Shown here: positions 20,705 through 30,740 of the stretch, in pieces
Position numbering within the stretch: position 1 is the stretch's first letter
Layout: every line of letters begins with the position of its first letter
Origin: Pseudomonas sp.
GTDB taxonomy: Bacteria; Pseudomonadota; Gammaproteobacteria; Pseudomonadales; Pseudomonadaceae
DNA length: 64,000 bases
Reading direction: 5' to 3'
Assembly: GCF_030690725.1 (NCBI RefSeq)
Contig: NZ_JAUYGD010000004.1
Location: 1-64,000 of the forward strand
The notes under the pieces: model-generated
What the model was told of the DNA's origin: nothing
What the model saw: the letters and a program-made list of their open reading frames with translations, nothing else
Databases searched by the model: none
Translations under genes and position numbers: made by a program

Positions 20705-20848
20705 CAGGCTGTTGAAAAACTACCTGCGTTGCCGATACGGCGTTAAAAACAGGCTCGGAATGCTCATTTACAACTCGTAAACTCCGCTTCCTCGCCTGTT
20801 TTTGCCTTGTCTCGGCTGCCTCGCCTACGTTTTTCAACGGACTGTTAA
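20701..20848. repeat. MITE-like palindromic repeat between ridA and dadX
   Basis: A ~148-bp segment whose ends are inverted copies: TTAACAGGCTGTTGAAAAAC at the left and GTTTTTCAACGGACTGTTAA at the right. Shorter inner arms (AAAAACAGGC near 20745 and GCCTGTTTTTG near 20797) extend the symmetry. This is the form of a small non-autonomous mobile or REP-type element known from many Pseudomonas intergenic regions. It overlaps the ridA stop codon and separates ridA from dadX. Confidence 0.7.
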
Positions 20849-20878
20849 GCCTGCGCTCGCCCGTTTTAGTTGGCTCTT

Positions 20879-20904
20879 GCCCGGCTGTCCCGCCGGGCTT
20901 TTTT
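20879..20904 (+). terminator. Intrinsic terminator between ridA and dadX
   Basis: Stem GCCCGGC / GCCGGGC with a loop of about six bases and a run of T. It lies 80 bp upstream of dadX, so dadX is unlikely to depend only on dadA read-through. Confidence 0.75.
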
Positions 20905-20984
20905 AATCTGCAGTCCGTAGCCCGCGCGCCGGGTTGCCCCAGACTACCCTGCTACCCGGCCCACGGCCGATACTCGAGAAGACC

Positions 20985-22058
20985 ATGCGTCCAGCCCGTG
21001 CCCTGATCGATCTGCAAGCCCTGCGTCACAATTATCAACTGGCCCGTGAAGTCGCCGGTGCGCGGGCGCTCGCGGTGATCAAGGCCGATGCCTACGGGCA
21101 TGGCGCCGTGCGCTGCGCGCAAGCTTTGCAGGAGCAGGCCGATGGTTTTGCCGTGGCCTGCATCGAAGAGGCGTTGCAACTGCGCGAGGCCGGGATTCGT
21201 GGGCCCATCCTGTTGCTGGAAGGCTTCTTCGAGGTCGACGAGTTGGCGCTGATCGAGCAGCACGACCTCTGGTGCGTGGTGCATGCGCTCTGGCAGGTCG
21301 AGGCCATCGAACGCTCGGCCGTGCGCAAGCCGCTGACGGTGTGGCTCAAACTGGACTCTGGCATGCACCGCGTCGGCCTGCATCCGGCCGACTACCAGGC
21401 GGCCTATCGGCGCCTGCTGGCCAGCGGCAAGGTGGCGAAGATCGTGTTGATGAGCCACTTCGCCCGCGCTGACGAACTGGACTGCCCGCGCAGCAGCGAG
21501 CAACTGGCGGTGTTCGAGCAGGCACGGCAAGGCCTGGTGGCGGAAGTCAGCCTGCGTAATTCGCCGGCCGTGCTCGGCTGGCCCGGCATTCCCAGTGACT
21601 GGGTGCGCCCCGGTATCATGCTCTACGGCGCCACCCCGTTCGAGCAGGCGCAGGCCGTGGCCGCCCAGTTGCAGCCGGTCATGACTCTGGAATCGAAGAT
21701 CATCAGCGTGCGCGAACTGCCGGCCGGCGAACCCGTGGGTTACGGCGCGCGCTTCGTCACCGAGCGGCCGACCCGGGTCGGCGTGGTCGCCATGGGCTAT
21801 GCCGACGGCTACCCGCGGCATGCGCCGAGCGGCACACCGGTGGCGATCGATGGCCAGCGCAGTCGGCTGATCGGCCGGGTATCGATGGACATGCTCTGCG
21901 TCGATCTCAGCGACCTGCCGCAAGCCGGTCTCGGCAGTCGGGTCGAGCTCTGGGGCAAGCAGGTCCTCGCCAGCGACGTGGCGGCCTGCGCGGACACCAT
22001 TCCTTATCAGCTTTTTTGTAACCTGCGCCGGGTGCCGCGGCTCTATTGCGAGGGCTGA
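20985..22058 (+). CDS. dadX: Catabolic alanine racemase DadX
   Basis: PLP enzyme that converts L-alanine to D-alanine for oxidation by DadA. The PLP lysine is Lys33 in [11 protein letters not shown], and the second catalytic residue, Tyr253 in EPVGYGARF, is present. The 357-residue length matches P. aeruginosa DadX. The ATG at 20985 fits the conserved [11 protein letters not shown]-terminus; the frame is open upstream but unconserved. Only AGAAG stands as a weak ribosome site. In contrast to the compact dadA-ridA-dadX operon expected, a repeat and a terminator separate it from ridA here. Confidence 0.95.
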   Translation: MRPARALIDLQALRHNYQLAREVAGARALAVIKADAYGHGAVRCAQALQEQADGFAVACIEEALQLREAGIRGPILLLEGFFEVDELALIEQHDLWCVVHALWQVEAIERSAVRKPLTVWLKLDSGMHRVGLHPADYQAAYRRLLASGKVAKIVLMSHFARADELDCPRSSEQLAVFEQARQGLVAEVSLRNSPAVLGWPGIPSDWVRPGIMLYGATPFEQAQAVAAQLQPVMTLESKIISVRELPAGEPVGYGARFVTERPTRVGVVAMGYADGYPRHAPSGTPVAIDGQRSRLIGRVSMDMLCVDLSDLPQAGLGSRVELWGKQVLASDVAACADTIPYQLFCNLRRVPRLYCEG

Positions 22059-22160
22059 GAGACCGGCTGGGCAGAATTTGCGATCAAGGCGTTGTAAATA
22101 CTGAACGCTGTTGCCATGATACGGACACTTTTCCGTATCTTCCCGAGGGGGACTCCAGCA

Positions 22161-22709
22161 TTGGACGTCGGTGTTCGACTGCAATCCATTCGCAAACTCA
22201 AGGGCCTGTCCCAGCGTGAACTCGCCAAACGGGCCGGCGTCACCAACAGCACCATTTCGATGATCGAGAAGAACAGCGTGAGCCCCTCGATCAGTTCGCT
22301 GAAAAAGGTGCTGGCGGGGATCCCCATGTCGTTGGTGGAGTTCTTCTCCCAGGACGCGGAGCCGGACAACTACCCCCAGGTGGTGTATCGCGCCGCCGAG
22401 CTCACCGATATCCACAGTGGTGCGATCAGCATGAAGCTGGTGGGCAAGACCCACCCGAATCGTGCCATTACCCTGCTCGACGAGACCTATCCGGCCGGCT
22501 CCGATACTGGCGACGATATGTACACCCATGAGGGCGAGGAAACCGGTCTGCTGGTGGAGGGGCGTCTCGAGCTGACCGTCGGCGCTGAGGTGTTCATCCT
22601 TGAGCCGGGCGACAGTTACTACTTCGAGAGCAGCAAGCCACACCGCTTTCGCAATCCGTTCGACCAGCCGGCCCGGCTGATCAGCGCCACCACCCCGGCG
22701 AACTTCTAG
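22161..22709 (+). CDS. pauR: XRE-cupin repressor of polyamine catabolism, PauR type
   Basis: A 182-residue regulator with an N-terminal XRE helix-turn-helix (about 5-60, GLSQRELAKRAGVTNSTISMIEKNSVSPSISSLKKVL in pieces) and a C-terminal cupin (about 110-180, HEGEETGLLVEGRLEL). The start is TTG at 22161, 9 bp after GAGGGGG. It gives the same length as the protein at this locus in P. aeruginosa, which is the PauR repressor of the pau polyamine genes. The frame is open from an ATG at 22116, but that part is not conserved. Likely targets in this window are kauB and the puuB/puuA-type genes. Confidence 0.88.
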   Translation: MDVGVRLQSIRKLKGLSQRELAKRAGVTNSTISMIEKNSVSPSISSLKKVLAGIPMSLVEFFSQDAEPDNYPQVVYRAAELTDIHSGAISMKLVGKTHPNRAITLLDETYPAGSDTGDDMYTHEGEETGLLVEGRLELTVGAEVFILEPGDSYYFESSKPHRFRNPFDQPARLISATTPANF

Positions 22710-22721
22710 AAAGCCGTTACA

Positions 22722-22788
22722 TGCTGCAAGCCACAAGTGAAGGCGTTCGACGCATGCTTTTACTTGATGCTTGTAGCTTGCCGCTGCT
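22722..22788. repeat. Short intergenic inverted repeat
   Basis: GCAAGCCACAAGT (about 22728) faces ACTTGATGCTTGTAGCTTGC (about 22762-22781) in the 186-bp gap between pauR and cycB. It resembles other short dispersed Pseudomonas intergenic palindromes and may also end the pauR transcript. No T run follows. Confidence 0.4.
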
Positions 22789-22895
22789 GCGCTGCGACAA
22801 TCTGGGTTGTTTCAGCTTGGCAGGCTTCCCGTTATACTGTCGCCCGCTCGCGAAACCGTGGCCGCGGGCGTGACTAGCCACGATGAGGGTGTACC

Positions 22896-23318
22896 GTGAA
22901 TCTGATTAAGAAAATGCTGGTAGCGCCGGCTGCCGTCTTGGCCCTGTGGGCAGTGACTGCTCAGGCCACGACCGATGAGGCCATTGCCGAGCGCCTGAAG
23001 CCGGTCGGTGAAGTTTGCATCATGGGTGAAGAGTGCAAGGGTGTTGGCGCCGTAGCTGTTGCTGCCGGCAGTGCCGCACGCTCTGCCGATGACATCATTG
23101 CCGCGCACTGTGGCGCCTGCCATACCGCAGGCGTGCTCGATGCACCGAAAATTGGTGATAGCGCTGCCTGGAAAGCGCGGGCCGAGGCCAAAGGCGGCCT
23201 GGATGGTATCCTCGCTACGGCCATTTCCGGCATCAACTCGATGCCGCCGAAGGGCACCTGTGGCGATTGCTCGGATGACGAGCTGCGTGCCGCCATCGAG
23301 AAGATGTCCGGCCTGTAA
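22896..23318 (+). CDS. cycB: Cytochrome c5
   Basis: A small periplasmic electron-transfer protein of 140 residues. The signal peptide covers about 1-24 (ends TAQA). The haem attachment site is CGACH (72-76), the distal methionine lies in NSMPPKG (Met116), and the C-terminal disulfide pair CGDC (122 and 125) is the mark of the c5 group. The start is GTG at 22896. A strong terminator follows. Position after pauR is as in P. aeruginosa. Confidence 0.94.
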   Translation: MNLIKKMLVAPAAVLALWAVTAQATTDEAIAERLKPVGEVCIMGEECKGVGAVAVAAGSAARSADDIIAAHCGACHTAGVLDAPKIGDSAAWKARAEAKGGLDGILATAISGINSMPPKGTCGDCSDDELRAAIEKMSGL

Positions 23319-23332
23319 GGCGCCATCGAGAC

Positions 23333-23359
23333 AAAAAACCGCCTGAGGGCGGTTTTTTT
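23333..23359 (+). terminator. Intrinsic terminator after cycB
   Basis: Stem AACCGCC / GGCGGTT with a four-base loop and seven T, 15 bp past the cycB stop. Confidence 0.92.
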
Positions 23360-23469
23360 GTGCCTGGCGGCAGGGTACGCGGTGTTCAGCAACCAAGGCT
23401 ACTCTGGTGCGCCGCAGCCCGGATCAGCCGTGCGCTGCGCGCCAGTGTCTCAGCTGTCAGGGCTCCGGG

Positions 23470-24132
<663 letters not shown>

Positions 24133-24173
24133 TTAAAAATGGCTATGTACCAGTTATGTGTTGATGGCAATAC

Positions 24174-24251
24174 GTAGGGTGGGCTTCAGCCCACCAAGGC
24201 GCCAATTTAGCGGCGGTGGGCTGAAGCGGATCGCCGCCCGGCCCACCCTAC
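24174..24251. repeat. REP-type palindrome upstream of xpt
   Basis: GTAGGGTGGGC (24174) and GCCCACCCTAC (ending 24251) are perfect 11-bp arms around inner pairs such as GGGCTTCAGCCC and GGTGGGCTGAAGC. The 260-bp gap between xpt and rep otherwise holds no gene; the element lies between the rep stop and the xpt promoter. Confidence 0.7.
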
Positions 24252-24302
24252 AAATCGGCTTACAACAGCTAACGAGTACAGAGCCTTAAAAATAGCTCCC
24301 GG

Positions 24303-26312
24303 TTATTTTTTCAGCATGGCGCGCATATTGGCCAGGGCCGAGTTGCCGGTGGCGGCCTTGACCTCCACCGGAGCATCGTCGATGCCTTCCCAGCGCAGGT
24401 CTTCGGGCGGCAACTCGTCGAGGAAACGGCTCGGCGCACAGTCGATGATTTCGCCGTACTGCTTGCGCTTGGCGGCGAAGGTCATGTTCAGGTTACGTTT
24501 TGCGCGGGTGATGACGACATAGGCCAGGCGGCGTTCTTCCTCGACGGTGTCGGCCTCGATGCTGGAGCGGTGCGGGAGGATTTCCTCCTCCACGCCGAGG
24601 ATATACACGGAAGGGTATTCCAGGCCCTTGGAGGCGTGCAGGGTCATCATCTGCACGCCTTCGGCGCCTTCCTCTTCCTCCTGCTGACGTTCCAGCATGT
24701 CGCGCAGCACCAGCTTGCCGATGGCGTCCTCGATGGTCATCTCGCCGTCTTCGTCGCGCTCCAGGGTGTTCTTCAGCGCCTCGACCAGGAACCAGACGTT
24801 GCCCATGCGCGCATCGGCGACCTTGTCGTTGGAGGCGTTCTGCCGCAGCCAGTTTTCGTAGTCGATGTCCATGACCATGCTGCGGATCGCCGCGATCGGG
24901 TCGTTCTGCGCGCACTCCTGGCGCACCCGGTCCATCCACCTGGTGAAGCGCGCCAGGCGTTCGGTAAAGCGCGCGTCGAGGTGTTCGCCCAGGCCCATTT
25001 CGCCGGCGGCGGCGTACATGCTGATCTTGCGGCTGGTGGCGTAGTTGCCGAGCTTTTCCAGGGTGGTCGAGCCGATCTCGCGGCGCGGCACGTTGATTAC
25101 CCGCAGGAAAGCGTTGTCGTCGTCCGGGTTGACCAGCAGGCGGAAGTAACTCATCAAATCCTTCACCTCCTGGCGGGCGAAGAAGCTGGTGCCGCCACTG
25201 AGGCGATAGGGAATCTGATGGTGCTGCAGTTTCAGCTCCATCAGCTTGGCCTGGTAGTTGCCGCGATAGAGGATGGCGTAGTCGCTGTAAGGGCGCTCGG
25301 TACGCAGGTGCTCGGTGAGGATTTCCAGGGCCACCCGCTCGCACTCGGCGTCTTCGTTCTTGCAGCGGATCACGCGGATCTCGTCGCCCATGCCCATCTC
25401 GCTCCACAGCTGTTTCTCGAACGCATGCGGGTTGTTGGCGATGAGGATGTTGGCGCATTTCAAGATGCGGCTGGTGGAGCGGTAGTTCTGCTCCAGCATC
25501 ACCACCTTCAGCGAGGGGTAGTCCTCTTTGAGCAGCATCAGGTTTTCCGGGCGCGCGCCGCGCCAGGCGTAGATCGACTGGTCGTCATCACCGACCACGG
25601 TGAACTGGTTGCGCATGCCCACCAAGAGCTTCACCAGCAGGTACTGGCTGGCGTTGGTGTCCTGGTATTCGTCGACCAGCAGGTAGCGGATGCGGTTCTG
25701 CCACTTTTCCAGAATGTCGGGGTTGTCCTGGAACAGCTTCACCGGCATCAGGATCAGGTCGTCGAAGTCCACCGCGTTGTACGCCTTGAGCGTGCGCTGG
25801 TAGTGCAGGTAGACGATGGCGGCGGTCTGTTCCTTGGGGTTGCGCGACTCGGCCAGCGCCTGCTCAGGCAGGATCAGATCGTTTTTCCAGCTGCCGATGT
25901 AGTTCTTGATCTCGTCCGCGCCGTCATCGCCGGAGTATTCCTTCTGCATGATGTCCGACAACAGCGCCTTGATATCGCCCTCGTCGAAGATCGAGAAGCC
26001 CGGCTTGTAGCCCAGCGCCGCGTATTCCTTGCGGATGATGTTCATGCCCAGGTTGTGAAAGGTCGACACCGTCAGGCCGCGGGCTTCGGGGCCCTTGAGC
26101 AGGGTGCCGACACGTTCTTTCATCTCGCGCGCGGCCTTGTTGGTAAAGGTCATGGCGACGATATGGCGGGCCTGGATACCGCAGTTCTGCACCAGGTGGG
26201 CGATCTTGCGGGTAATCACGCTGGTTTTGCCGGAGCCTGCGCCGGCGAGCACCAAAAGTGGGCCGCCGACATAGTTCACGGCTTCCTGCTGCCGGGGGTT
26301 CAGTCGGGACAT
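24303..26312 (-). CDS. rep: ATP-dependent DNA helicase Rep
   Basis: A 669-residue superfamily 1 (UvrD/Rep) 3'-5' helicase that clears proteins ahead of replication forks. Walker A is AGAGSGKTSV (about 22-31), Walker B is the DEYQDTN segment, motif III is GDDDQSIYAWRGA, motif IV LEQNYRST, motif V VQMMTLHASKGLE, and motif VI VVITRAKRNL. All are intact. Length equals E. coli and Pseudomonas Rep. The start MSRLNPRQQEAVNYV is the conserved Q-motif N-terminus. It is leftward and diverges from the GGDEF-EAL gene. Confidence 0.96.
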   Translation of the reverse strand: MSRLNPRQQEAVNYVGGPLLVLAGAGSGKTSVITRKIAHLVQNCGIQARHIVAMTFTNKAAREMKERVGTLLKGPEARGLTVSTFHNLGMNIIRKEYAALGYKPGFSIFDEGDIKALLSDIMQKEYSGDDGADEIKNYIGSWKNDLILPEQALAESRNPKEQTAAIVYLHYQRTLKAYNAVDFDDLILMPVKLFQDNPDILEKWQNRIRYLLVDEYQDTNASQYLLVKLLVGMRNQFTVVGDDDQSIYAWRGARPENLMLLKEDYPSLKVVMLEQNYRSTSRILKCANILIANNPHAFEKQLWSEMGMGDEIRVIRCKNEDAECERVALEILTEHLRTERPYSDYAILYRGNYQAKLMELKLQHHQIPYRLSGGTSFFARQEVKDLMSYFRLLVNPDDDNAFLRVINVPRREIGSTTLEKLGNYATSRKISMYAAAGEMGLGEHLDARFTERLARFTRWMDRVRQECAQNDPIAAIRSMVMDIDYENWLRQNASNDKVADARMGNVWFLVEALKNTLERDEDGEMTIEDAIGKLVLRDMLERQQEEEEGAEGVQMMTLHASKGLEYPSVYILGVEEEILPHRSSIEADTVEEERRLAYVVITRAKRNLNMTFAAKRKQYGEIIDCAPSRFLDELPPEDLRWEGIDDAPVEVKAATGNSALANMRAMLKK

Positions 26313-26352
26313 GGAGTCAATCGTCAGGCGGAATGGGCGCGCATTTTAACAG

Positions 26353-26419
26353 GCCTGGCGGTTTCTGCCGTGACCATCTGGAAGTGTGTCGCAGCGCACA
26401 TAATGGCAAACCGCCAGGC
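26353..26419. promoter_or_regulatory. Perfect 12-bp inverted repeat upstream of rep
   Basis: GCCTGGCGGTTT (26353-26364) and AAACCGCCAGGC (26408-26419) are exact complements 43 bp apart, between the rep start and the divergent GGDEF-EAL gene. They could fold as an RNA stem or form paired protein sites. Function is unknown. The 266-bp gap holds no gene. Confidence 0.4.
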
Positions 26420-26578
26420 TTGGTTAATTTTCCTAATCCAGTACTCTGGTGCCACTTTCGGGTCCTTGCCATGCCGCAGGGCGCGCGCCACTGACACAAG
26501 GATGTGCGTGATTAGACGTCGATTACGACGCATCCGAGCGGGTTCAATGCTCTTTATTTGTGCAGTGGGGGAAGTTGT

Positions 26579-28252
26579 TTGTCCGCGTTCGTCGAACCAT
26601 TACGGTTGCTTTTGCTGGCGGAAACGCCGGGCTGGGCGCAATTGCTGCGCGAGCGTCTGAGTGCGCTTGGCAGTGGTTATGCGCTGATCACCGCACCGTC
26701 CTGGGAGGCGGCCAGCGCGCTGTTCGATAAACCCAGCAACGCCCTGCTCATGACCACCGCCAAATACCTGCCTGCCTCCGGGCGCTGCTCCCTGCCGATT
26801 GTCCTGCTGTTGGATGCCGAGCCCGCAGCCGAGCCTGAGGGCGTGTGCGACTGGCTGGTGCGCGACCAGCTCAGCGCCGAGGTGCTGCGCCGCTGCCTGC
26901 GCTATGCGCGCGAGCGCGGCAACCTCAACGACACCTTGCACCGCCTGGCCGAACAGGACGCGCTGACCGGGATTGCCAATCGCCAGGGCTTCCAGACCCT
27001 GCTGGCCGCGCGTCTGGCCGAGTACGAAGGCCGCGGCCTGACTCTCGGTCATCTCGACCTGGACAACTTCCGCCACGCCAACGATGCCCTCGGCTACCAG
27101 GGCGGCGATAGCCTGATTCTGCAGGTGGTGGCGCGGATCAAGGCGCAGTTGCAGGCTGGTGACCAGGTGGCGCGCCTGGGCAGCGATGAATTTGCCTTGT
27201 TACTCGACAGCCGCCGCGACCCACAGCGCGCCGAGCGTCTGGCCGCACAGATTACCGAAGCCCTCGGCGAGCCCTACTGGATCGACGGCGAAAGCCTGCT
27301 GATCGGTTGCAGCCTGGGCCTGGCGCATTCCCGCGCCGAGGGCAGCGCCGACCCGCTGATGTGGCATGCGCATATCGCCATGCAGCAGGCCAAGAGTCAG
27401 CAGGGCTGCACCTTTCATATCTATGACGAGCGGATCAACCGCAGCGCACGCAACCAGGCCGATCTGGAAAGCGAGCTGCGCCGCGCCCTGCGTCGCGACG
27501 AACTGGAACTGCATTACCAGCCGCGCCTGTGCCTGCAGACCGGACGCATAGTCGGCCTGGAAGCACTGGTGCGCTGGCGCCACAGTGTGCATGGCCTGCT
27601 GGCGCCGAATGAGTTTGTACCGCTGGCCGAGGAAAGCGGGCTGATCGTGCCGCTCGGTTACTGGGTGATCAGCCGTGCGCTACGCGATATGCAGTGGCTA
27701 CGCGGGCGTGGCCTGCCGGCGCTGCATATGGCGGTTAACCTGTCGTTCCGCCAGTTTCAGGACAGCCAGCTGCTGCCGACCCTCAGCCGCCTGATCGAAG
27801 AGCGCGGGGTGGATGCGCAGTGGCTGGAGTTCGAGTTGACCGAAACTGCGGTGATGCGCCGCAGCGATCAGGTGCAGCAGACCATGCTGGCCCTCGGTCG
27901 CCTCGGCGTGCGCTTCTCGCTGGACGACTTTGGTACCGGTTTCTCTTCCTTCGTGCACCTGAACAACCTGCCGATCACCCTGCTGAAAATCGACAAGAGC
28001 TTTGTCGGCGGCATGAGCGAGCGCGCGGAAAATCGCCAGCTGGTGCGGGCGATGATCAACCTGGCGCACAACCTCAACCTGCAGGTGGTGGGCGAGGGCG
28101 TGGAAAACGCCGAACAACTGGCGCTGTTGCGCCAATACGGCTGCGATCAGGTGCAGGGCTACCTGATCAGCAAGGCCTTGCCGCTTGCCGAGCTGGCGCG
28201 CTTTCTGGTGTTTGGTATGCGTCAGCCGTTGTTTGGTCTGAGCAACAGCTGA
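26579..28252 (+). CDS. Degenerate-GGDEF / EAL c-di-GMP phosphodiesterase (ProE-like)
   Basis: A 557-residue soluble protein. Residues 1-115 form an unassigned, receiver-sized N-terminal region. A GGDEF domain (about 120-285) has RLGSDEFALLL, so its signature is GSDEF and cyclase activity is doubtful. The EAL domain (about 300-550) keeps EALVRW, ELTE, the metal pair DDFGTG, LKIDKSFV, GEGVEN and QGY, so phosphodiesterase activity is expected. The start is taken as TTG at 26579, just after GGGGGA; another TTG lies seven codons upstream. The P. aeruginosa gene next to rep encodes a similar phosphodiesterase affecting exopolysaccharide production. A terminator follows. Confidence 0.87.
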   Translation: MSAFVEPLRLLLLAETPGWAQLLRERLSALGSGYALITAPSWEAASALFDKPSNALLMTTAKYLPASGRCSLPIVLLLDAEPAAEPEGVCDWLVRDQLSAEVLRRCLRYARERGNLNDTLHRLAEQDALTGIANRQGFQTLLAARLAEYEGRGLTLGHLDLDNFRHANDALGYQGGDSLILQVVARIKAQLQAGDQVARLGSDEFALLLDSRRDPQRAERLAAQITEALGEPYWIDGESLLIGCSLGLAHSRAEGSADPLMWHAHIAMQQAKSQQGCTFHIYDERINRSARNQADLESELRRALRRDELELHYQPRLCLQTGRIVGLEALVRWRHSVHGLLAPNEFVPLAEESGLIVPLGYWVISRALRDMQWLRGRGLPALHMAVNLSFRQFQDSQLLPTLSRLIEERGVDAQWLEFELTETAVMRRSDQVQQTMLALGRLGVRFSLDDFGTGFSSFVHLNNLPITLLKIDKSFVGGMSERAENRQLVRAMINLAHNLNLQVVGEGVENAEQLALLRQYGCDQVQGYLISKALPLAELARFLVFGMRQPLFGLSNS

Positions 28253-28268
28253 GCTACTCGCTAATGCC

Positions 28269-28303
28269 AAAAGGCCCGCACTTGCTGCGGGCCTTTTTGT
28301 TTT
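28269..28303. terminator. Bidirectional intrinsic terminator
   Basis: Stem AAAGGCCCGCA / TGCGGGCCTTT with T on the right and A on the left, between the convergent GGDEF-EAL gene and pbpG. It should work for both. Confidence 0.9.
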
Positions 28304-28309
28304 CAGGCT

Positions 28310-29215
28310 TTACTGCGCAGCCTTGGCCTGGCGCTGCGCCAGTTTCTGCTGGCGGTAGCTGATGGCCGCTGGCGGCACAGCGGTGACTTTGCCGGTTTCC
28401 AGCCAGCGTTTGAGGCGGTTGGCGTCGGCCATATGGGTGTATTTGCCGAAGGCATCCAGCACCACGAACGCCACCGGGCGGTTATTCATCACGGTATTCA
28501 TCACCAGGCAGCGGCCGGCTTCGCCGGTGTAGCCGGTTTTGCTCAGTTGTACGCTCCAACCGGGCTTGCGCACCAGGTTGTTGGTATTGCGAAAGCCCAG
28601 GGTGTAGTTGGGTTTGCGGAACGCCTGGGTCTTTTCCGAGGTGGTGCTGAACTGGCTGATCAGCGGGTACTGGCGCGCGGCTTTGAGCATCAGCACCAGG
28701 TCGCGGGCGCTGGAGACGTTGTGCTCCGACAGGCCGGTGGGCTCGACGAAGCGCGAATTCTTCATACCTAGGGCGCGGGCCTTGGCGTTCATCGCTGCGA
28801 CAAAGGCCGCGTGACCGCCCGGGTAGTGATGCGCCAGGCTGGCTGCGGCGCGGTTTTCCGAGGCCATCAGGGCCAGCAGCAGCATGTCGCGGCGGCTCAG
28901 TTCGCTGCCCACGCGTACGCGGGAGAACACGCCGCGCATCTCATGGGTGTCGCGAATCATGATCGGCAGCTGCTGATCCAGCGGCAGCTTGGCGTCGAGG
29001 GTGACCATGGCGGTCATCAGCTTGGTTACCGAAGCAATCGGCACCACGCTGTCGGCATTGCGCTCGTAGAGCACCTGATTGGTCTGCAGATCGACCAGCA
29101 GCGCGCTGCCGGCGGCCAGGTCCTGTTGTTTGGCGGGGGCGGCCAGGGTGTTCGATGCAACTACAACGCAGCTGCAGATCAGCAGCAGGCTTACTATCGA
29201 ATGGCGGATTTTCAC
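28310..29215 (-). CDS. pbpG: D-alanyl-D-alanine endopeptidase PbpG (PBP7)
   Basis: A periplasmic low-molecular-mass penicillin-binding protein that cuts peptidoglycan cross-links. With the GTG start at 29215 the product is about 301 residues, with a signal peptide at 1-26 (hydrophobic [11 protein letters not shown], ending LAAPA). The active-site motifs are SVTK (Ser62, Lys65), SEN (119-121) and KTGYTG. The C-terminal tail is basic ([11 protein letters not shown]). No good ribosome site is seen for any start; an ATG at 29314 would put about 33 extra residues before the signal peptide and is less likely. Peptidase S11 family membership is certain. Confidence 0.9.
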   Translation of the reverse strand: MKIRHSIVSLLLICSCVVVASNTLAAPAKQQDLAAGSALLVDLQTNQVLYERNADSVVPIASVTKLMTAMVTLDAKLPLDQQLPIMIRDTHEMRGVFSRVRVGSELSRRDMLLLALMASENRAAASLAHHYPGGHAAFVAAMNAKARALGMKNSRFVEPTGLSEHNVSSARDLVLMLKAARQYPLISQFSTTSEKTQAFRKPNYTLGFRNTNNLVRKPGWSVQLSKTGYTGEAGRCLVMNTVMNNRPVAFVVLDAFGKYTHMADANRLKRWLETGKVTAVPPAAISYRQQKLAQRQAKAAQ

Positions 29216-29356
29216 GGAGAGCTTCACGGGCAGGTTGAAGGAGGGTGTAGCGCTGCCAAGTATACGGAAATCCGTGCCGGGGCTTGAGCCATGCTGGCTT
29301 AAATCGTCATGCACTCGCGCTATAGTGCGACCGTTTTTATCGCCGTGAGTTGCCCC

Positions 29357-30700
29357 ATGTCCGAGTCATCAGTATCCACTGCACCGCCCGCGGTCAGCCT
29401 GGGCGAAGCCTTCTGGTTCTGGTTGAAACTGGGCCTGATCAGCTTCGGTGGGCCAGCCGGGCAGATTGCGATCATGCATCAGGAGTTGGTGGAGAAGCGC
29501 CGCTGGCTGTCCGAGCGGCGTTTTCTGCATGCGCTGAATTACTGCATGCTGCTGCCGGGGCCGGAGGCGCAACAGTTGGCCACCTATATCGGCTGGCTGC
29601 TGCACCGCACCTGGGGCGGGGTGATTGCCGGGGTGCTGTTTGTGCTGCCGTCGCTGTTTATCCTGATCGGCCTGTCCTGGCTGTATATCGCCTATGGTGA
29701 TGTGCCGCTGGTGGCGGGGATTTTCTACGGGATCAAGCCGGCAGTCACCGCCATCGTCATGCAGGCGGCCTGGCGCATTGGCTCGCGGGCGTTGAAGAAC
29801 AACTGGTTGTGGGGCATTGCTGGCGCGTCCTTTGTGGCGATTTTTGCCTTCAATCTGCCGTTTCCGTTGATCGTGATTGGCGCAGCCCTGCTCGGCTATC
29901 TGGGCGGTCGCCTGCTGCCGCAGCAGTTCAGTCTGGGCGGCGGGCATGCGCAACAGGGCAAATCTTATGGTCCGGCGCTGATCGATGATGACAGCGCGCC
30001 GCTGGCGCATACGCGCTTTCGCGCATCACGCCTGGCGCTGTTGCTGGCGGTGGGGGCGCTGCTTTGGTTGCTGCCGATGGGCCTGCTGACCTGGCTGTTC
30101 GGCTGGGACGGCACGCTGACGCAGATGGCCTGGTTCTTTACCAAGGCGGCGCTGCTGACCTTTGGCGGTGCCTATGCGGTGCTGCCGTATGTCTATCAGG
30201 GCGCCATCGGCCATTACGGCTGGCTAACCCCGACGCAGATGATCGACGGCCTGGCGCTGGGGGAAACCACGCCGGGGCCGCTGATCATGGTGGTGGCCTT
30301 CGTGGCGTTTGTCGGGGCTTATCTGCAGCCGGTGTTCGGCGGCGATTCGGGCTTTGTCAGTGGTGCGCTGGCGGCAGCGCTGGTCACCTGGTTCACCTTT
30401 TTACCGTCCTTTCTGTTCATCCTCGCCGGCGGGCCGCTGGTGGAATCCACCCACGGCGAGCTGAAATTCACCGCACCCCTGACCGCGATTACTGCGGCAG
30501 TGGTGGGTGTGATCCTTAATCTGGCGCTGTTCTTTGCCTACCACGTGCTCTGGCCGCAAGGCTTCGGCGGCACTTTCGACTGGCCGTCGGCGTTGCTGGC
30601 CATGGCGGCGGCGCTGGCGCTGCTGTACTTCAAACGTGGGGTGATGGAGGTGCTGCTGGTGTCGGCGTTGGCCGGGCTGGCGGTGTACCTGCTGCGTTGA
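29357..30700 (+). CDS. chrA: Chromate transporter ChrA
   Basis: A 447-residue inner-membrane protein made of two CHR domains, each with about six hydrophobic segments. The signature of the first half is [18 protein letters not shown] (about 15-32) and [11 protein letters not shown]. The second half repeats it as [19 protein letters not shown] and [11 protein letters not shown], showing the internal duplication of long-chain ChrA proteins. Known members export chromate in exchange for protons, but many chromosomal copies have no proven substrate. The ATG at 29357 gives the conserved N-terminus. It stands alone between pbpG (divergent) and the convergent pauA-type gene. Confidence 0.92.
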   Translation: MSESSVSTAPPAVSLGEAFWFWLKLGLISFGGPAGQIAIMHQELVEKRRWLSERRFLHALNYCMLLPGPEAQQLATYIGWLLHRTWGGVIAGVLFVLPSLFILIGLSWLYIAYGDVPLVAGIFYGIKPAVTAIVMQAAWRIGSRALKNNWLWGIAGASFVAIFAFNLPFPLIVIGAALLGYLGGRLLPQQFSLGGGHAQQGKSYGPALIDDDSAPLAHTRFRASRLALLLAVGALLWLLPMGLLTWLFGWDGTLTQMAWFFTKAALLTFGGAYAVLPYVYQGAIGHYGWLTPTQMIDGLALGETTPGPLIMVVAFVAFVGAYLQPVFGGDSGFVSGALAAALVTWFTFLPSFLFILAGGPLVESTHGELKFTAPLTAITAAVVGVILNLALFFAYHVLWPQGFGGTFDWPSALLAMAAALALLYFKRGVMEVLLVSALAGLAVYLLR

Positions 30701-30740
30701 AGTCGCGCGCCTGCTGCCGAGGCAACGGGCGCGCTGTTTG

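Noticed and set aside
20952..22736. 594-codon antisense frame across dadX and pauR
   Set aside because: Runs through two recognised genes, no conserved motif.
24570..26660. 696-codon open frame antisense to rep
   Set aside because: Composition (His, Val, Gln, Asp rich) is a third-position shadow of rep; all helicase motifs are on the other strand.
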